From Verrucomicrobiota bacterium (lineage in GTDB: Bacteria; Verrucomicrobiota; Verrucomicrobiia; Chthoniobacterales; Terrimicrobiaceae), in contig JAPLTI010000130.1 of assembly GCA_026398285.1 (NCBI GenBank), forward strand, positions 1-8,053: a stretch of DNA of 8,053 nt, given 5' to 3'. Positions 6,062-8,053 of the stretch are shown here, piece by piece. The first letter of the stretch is position 1; each line of letters begins with the position of its first letter. The translations under genes were made by a program, and so were the position numbers. The notes under the pieces are model-generated. The model searched no databases, had not been told where the DNA came from, and saw nothing but the letters and a program-made list of their open reading frames with translations.

Positions 6062-6492
6062 TCTACTGCGATACCGCCTATATTGCCAAATGCTACCTCA
6101 ATGAACAGGGGAGCGATGAGGTGCGTGCGCTTGTGAGGGATGCTGGGCGCGTTGCATGCTGTGCTTTTGGTCGTCTGGAGTTGGCGGCAACGATTCATCG
6201 AAACCTTCGGGAAGGCAAAATTACCCCCGCCCAAAGTCGCATCATTTTCGCTCAAATCGATCTCGATGAATCCAACCACATTTGGAACTGGCTTCCCGTT
6301 TCCTCTGATTTACTGGCACAGACAACTGCCCGTTTTCGCTCCATCAAACCAACAACCTACTTGCGTGCCGCCGATGCCCTGCACCTTGCCTGCGCATCCA
6401 TGCACGGGTTTGCGGAAATTTTCAGCAACGACCGGCATTTGCTGAAAGCCTCAGCAGCTTTCAAGATCAAAGGCTGCAATGTGATTGTTTGA
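6058..6492 (+). CDS. vapC: PIN-domain ribonuclease toxin, VapC family
   Basis: The 144-residue protein fits a complete PIN domain. Acidic metal-binding residues fall at expected places: Asp5 (IYCDTAYIAK), Glu41 (RLELAA), Asp106 (LRAADALHLACA) and Asp125 (FSNDRHLLKA). VapC toxins are Mg/Mn-dependent endoribonucleases that typically cut tRNA or 23S rRNA loops and are held inactive by the partner antitoxin. The ATG overlaps the antitoxin stop (ATGA, 6058-6061), giving coupled translation. Pairing a PIN toxin with a Phd/YefM-type antitoxin is common. All four acidic residues are present, so the toxin is predicted to be active. The RNA target cannot be inferred from sequence. Confidence 0.88.
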   Translation: MIYCDTAYIAKCYLNEQGSDEVRALVRDAGRVACCAFGRLELAATIHRNLREGKITPAQSRIIFAQIDLDESNHIWNWLPVSSDLLAQTTARFRSIKPTTYLRAADALHLACASMHGFAEIFSNDRHLLKASAAFKIKGCNVIV

Positions 6493-6544
6493 AAGTGCAA
6501 AGCTCCATTTTAGAGCGGTTCGCGAGAATTCCCCGCACAGGCCC

Positions 6545-6572
6545 TTGCGTTTGAAAATCGCCGCCGTAGTTT
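6545..6572 (+). promoter_or_regulatory. Candidate promoter of the Cys-rich protein pair
   Basis: TTGCGT (6545-6550), a 16-base spacer and TAGTTT (6567-6572) lie 6 bases before the GTG at 6579, predicting a transcript that starts at or near the start codon. This is a consensus match only. The rest of the 6493-6578 spacer shows no recognisable feature. Confidence 0.35.
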
Positions 6573-6578
6573 GAATTT

Positions 6579-6917
6579 GTGAATCGGCATTTACGCACAG
6601 GGTTGGTGTGCATGTTTCTTGTCACCATTTCGGTGCTGGGCATTGCATTGCCGACCGAGATGCTTTCGACCCCCGTGGCGGAGATGGATTCCTGCTGCTG
6701 CTCCGGGCTTCATGCCCCACGGGTCGCGAGCGCAGCATCCGCATCCTCCTGCGCGTGCCATGTCTGCCCTGTTGCGCCCCACTTGCTTGCTGTCGTTCCG
6801 ATCCAGGCTTTCAAACTCTCGCCGCCGCTTGCAGCGCGTCACTGGTCGAACCGCGATGAATCCGCTCCGGGCTTCTGCCCCGAGCCAGCGACACCGCCGC
6901 CACGCGTGGCAGCCTGA
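6579..6917 (+). CDS. Small exported Cys-rich protein of unknown function
   Basis: I do not recognise a family with confidence. The 112-residue product begins with a basic stretch and a hydrophobic segment (MNRHLRTGLVCMFLVTISVL), typical of a signal peptide or anchor. The predicted exterior part has a CCC cluster (39-41), a second cluster CACHVC (58-63) with His61, a late Cys100, and a proline-rich C-terminus ending PPPRVAA. Short exported proteins with clustered Cys/His/Met and a PPPR-like end often lie near metal-efflux genes, so metal binding is an inference. The GTG start at 6579 is chosen because it gives a complete n-region; ATG at 6612 would remove it. The Cys-rich peptide gene lies 67 bases downstream on the same strand, so the two may be cotranscribed. 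Confidence 0.55.
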   Translation: MNRHLRTGLVCMFLVTISVLGIALPTEMLSTPVAEMDSCCCSGLHAPRVASAASASSCACHVCPVAPHLLAVVPIQAFKLSPPLAARHWSNRDESAPGFCPEPATPPPRVAA

Positions 6918-6927
6918 CTTTGCGCCG

Positions 6928-6948
6928 GGCCTGATTTTCGATCAGGCC
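6928..6948 (+). other. Stem-loop between the two Cys-rich protein genes
   Basis: GGCCTGAT (6928-6935) pairs perfectly with ATCAGGCC (6941-6948) around a 5-base loop. No T-run follows (GTCACTTCTCAAAA), so it is a poor intrinsic terminator. It could be an RNA processing or stability element that sets different levels of the two proteins, or a leaky terminator. Confidence 0.5.
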
Positions 6949-6984
6949 GTCACTTCTCAAAAATTCCGTTAAGAAAGGAAAATT

Positions 6985-7140
6985 ATGAAATCATTGATTA
7001 TCGCCATCGCTCTGGCCTGTGCCGCAGTGGTTGGTTCTGTTCAAGCCGCCGGGACTTCGTGCCCGAAATGCTGCAAGGACAAGGACTGCGCCACCTGCTG
7101 CAAAGGCAAGTGCTCCGAGTGCAAACAGTGCAATAAGTAA
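6985..7140 (+). CDS. Small exported metallothionein-like Cys-rich peptide (51 residues)
   Basis: This short gene encodes a signal peptide (MKSLIIAIALACAAVVGSVQ, likely cleaved after QAA near residue 22) followed by about 29 mature residues with nine cysteines: C26, C29, C30, C35, C38, C39, C43, C46 and C49. They are arranged as CPKCC, CATCC, then CSECKQC, interspersed with lysines and no aromatic residues. The spacing resembles metallothioneins, but metallothioneins are normally cytoplasmic, whereas this one is predicted to be exported. AAGGA at 6975-6979, 5 bases before the ATG, is the clearest ribosome binding site in the window and suggests high expression. A strong terminator follows the stop. 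The function is unknown; metal (Cu, Zn, Cd) sequestration or a disulfide-rich structure are both possible. I do not recognise a named family. Confidence 0.8.
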   Translation: MKSLIIAIALACAAVVGSVQAAGTSCPKCCKDKDCATCCKGKCSECKQCNK

Positions 7141-7165
7141 CGCGCTCGAAATGGCATAGATTGCC

Positions 7166-7205
7166 AACGCGGCTCTCCGAAAGGGGGGTCGCGTTTATTT
7201 TTTTG
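7166..7205 (+). terminator. Intrinsic terminator after the Cys-rich peptide gene
   Basis: The arms 7166-7178 (AACGCGGCTCTCC) and 7183-7195 (GGGGGGTCGCGTT) form a 13-bp stem, using three G-U wobble pairs in RNA, closed by a GAAA tetraloop (7179-7182). The run TTTATTTTTTT follows (about 7194-7204). It isolates the Cys-rich unit from dnaE, so dnaE needs its own promoter. Confidence 0.85.
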
Positions 7206-7235
7206 GAAGGAAACAGAAATGCCCAAGCCGACCAT

Positions 7236-7265
7236 TCGACAAAGGGGCGCGCGTTGCAGTATTAT
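7236..7265 (+). promoter_or_regulatory. Candidate dnaE promoter directly at the start codon
   Basis: TCGACA (7236-7241, five of six matches to TTGACA), an 18-base spacer and TATTAT (7260-7265, five of six matches to TATAAT) make the best sigma70-like promoter in the window. The -10 ends 6 bases before the dnaE ATG at 7272, so transcription is predicted to start on or beside that A. The strong terminator at 7166-7205 lies just upstream, in line with a new transcription unit starting here. Confidence 0.5.
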
Positions 7266-7271
7266 CCCGAG

Positions 7272-8053
7272 ATGTCATTCGTTCACCTGCATTGCCACTC
7301 CGAGTTTTCCCTTCTGGACGGAGCTGTGCGATTGGATGAGCTGGTGAAAAAAGCAGCGGGATTCGGGATGCCGGCCGTGGCCGTAACGGATCACGGCAAC
7401 CTGCATGCGGCAGTGCCGTTTTATCAGCAAGCCGAGAAGAAAGGGATCAAGCCGATCATCGGTTGCGAGATGTATGTCGCTCCTGGCTCGATGACGGATA
7501 AGAACGGATCATCCGCGAAGGATGCCGCGTTTCATCTCACGCTGCTGGCGACAAACGACGAAGGCTATCGCAATCTCGTAAAACTTTCGACCGCAGGGTA
7601 TCTCGAGGGTTTTTACTACAAGCCACGCGTGGACAGGGAGCGCCTGGCTGCGCATTCAAAGGGTATCATCGCCCTGAGCGGATGCCTGAAGGGCGAGGTC
7701 GCGACGCTGTTGCAGTCCGGACGCTTTAACGAGGCACAGGCAACAGCGGCCGCCTACCGGGATATTTTCGGTGCGGAAAATTATTTCATCGAGATCCACA
7801 ATTTCGGCCTCGATGCGCAGCGGCGGATCAATCCCGACCTAGTGAAAATCGCGCGCAACCTCGATCTCGGACTGGTTGCCGCGAACGATGTCCACTTTCT
7901 GGAGAAGTCGCACCACGAAGCCCACGATGTGCTCATCTGCATCGGCACGGCGTCGAATATGGTCGATGAAAGGCGCATGCGCTACAGCCCTGAGCTGTAT
8001 TTCAAATCCCCCGAGGAGATGCGCGCCCTCTTCGCCGAGCTTCCCGAGGCGTG
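7272..8053 (+). CDS. dnaE: DNA polymerase III alpha subunit, N-terminal part (partial)
   Basis: The first 260 codons of the replicative polymerase subunit run off the right edge. MSFVHLHCHSEFSLLDG (1-17), AVTDHGNLHA (38-46), GCEMYVAPGS (64-73), LSGCLKGEV (135-143), EIHNFGLDAQRRI and AANDVHFL are the ordered motifs of the DnaE PHP domain. The metal-ligand positions His7, His9, Asp16, His41, Glu66 and Cys138 look intact, unlike E. coli DnaE where the PHP site has degenerated. In other bacteria such PHP domains bind metal and can provide proofreading 3'-5' exonuclease activity. The ATG at 7272 is chosen because homology begins there. The frame is open upstream to a TTG at 7203 but encodes nothing recognisable. 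The palm, finger and tau-binding parts are outside the window. Confidence 0.95.
   Translation, partial: MSFVHLHCHSEFSLLDGAVRLDELVKKAAGFGMPAVAVTDHGNLHAAVPFYQQAEKKGIKPIIGCEMYVAPGSMTDKNGSSAKDAAFHLTLLATNDEGYRNLVKLSTAGYLEGFYYKPRVDRERLAAHSKGIIALSGCLKGEVATLLQSGRFNEAQATAAAYRDIFGAENYFIEIHNFGLDAQRRINPDLVKIARNLDLGLVAANDVHFLEKSHHEAHDVLICIGTASNMVDERRMRYSPELYFKSPEEMRALFAELPEA

Noticed and set aside
6619..6972. Plus-strand 117-codon Arg/His/Pro-rich frame over the Cys-rich gene
   Set aside because: No start context or signal peptide and typical out-of-frame composition; the GTG frame at 6579 gives an export signal and ordered Cys clusters.

Overview
This is a GC-rich bacterial chromosome segment, most likely from the phylum Verrucomicrobiota (moderate confidence). 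The reasons are an exosortase-associated EpsI-family protein, a tandem GYF-like domain protein, HtrA proteases with a Deg9/Deg10-type C-terminal domain, and few recognisable Shine-Dalgarno sites. The phylum call is inference from gene content, not from a marker alignment.

Layout: (1) positions 1-469 hold the end of rplM (L13) and all of rpsI (S9), closed by a strong bidirectional terminator. (2) A convergent minus-strand gene (543-1262) encodes an EpsI/DUF3485-type exosortase partner with no exosortase gene in view. (3) A divergent plus-strand gene (1380-1868) encodes two GYF-like repeats and a coiled coil. (4) An exported-protein operon (1974-5582) contains an intact HtrA-like serine protease, an ATGA-overlapping paralogue that has lost all three catalytic residues and then its C-terminus by an apparent deletion plus frameshift, and a secreted SNase-like nuclease with a ComEA-type helix-hairpin-helix tail. 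(5) A repeat-rich spacer (5583-5818) precedes a Phd/YefM-VapC (PIN) toxin-antitoxin pair with ATGA overlap. (6) Two small exported Cys-rich proteins follow, the second being a 51-residue metallothionein-like peptide with nine cysteines in about 30 mature residues, closed by a terminator. (7) The window ends in the first 260 codons of dnaE (DNA polymerase III alpha) with an intact-looking PHP domain.

How the genes fit together: the ribosomal pair and dnaE are housekeeping. The 1974-5582 operon looks like an envelope or secreted degradation module (protease, pseudoprotease, nuclease). The TA pair and the Cys-rich pair are accessory. Several transcription units share one layout: a sigma70-like -10 hexamer ending only 6-7 bases before the start codon. 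This suggests leaderless or nearly leaderless mRNAs and would explain the missing ribosome binding sites. The strongest candidates for something undescribed are the Cys-rich exported pair and the decaying pseudoprotease in the protease-nuclease operon.
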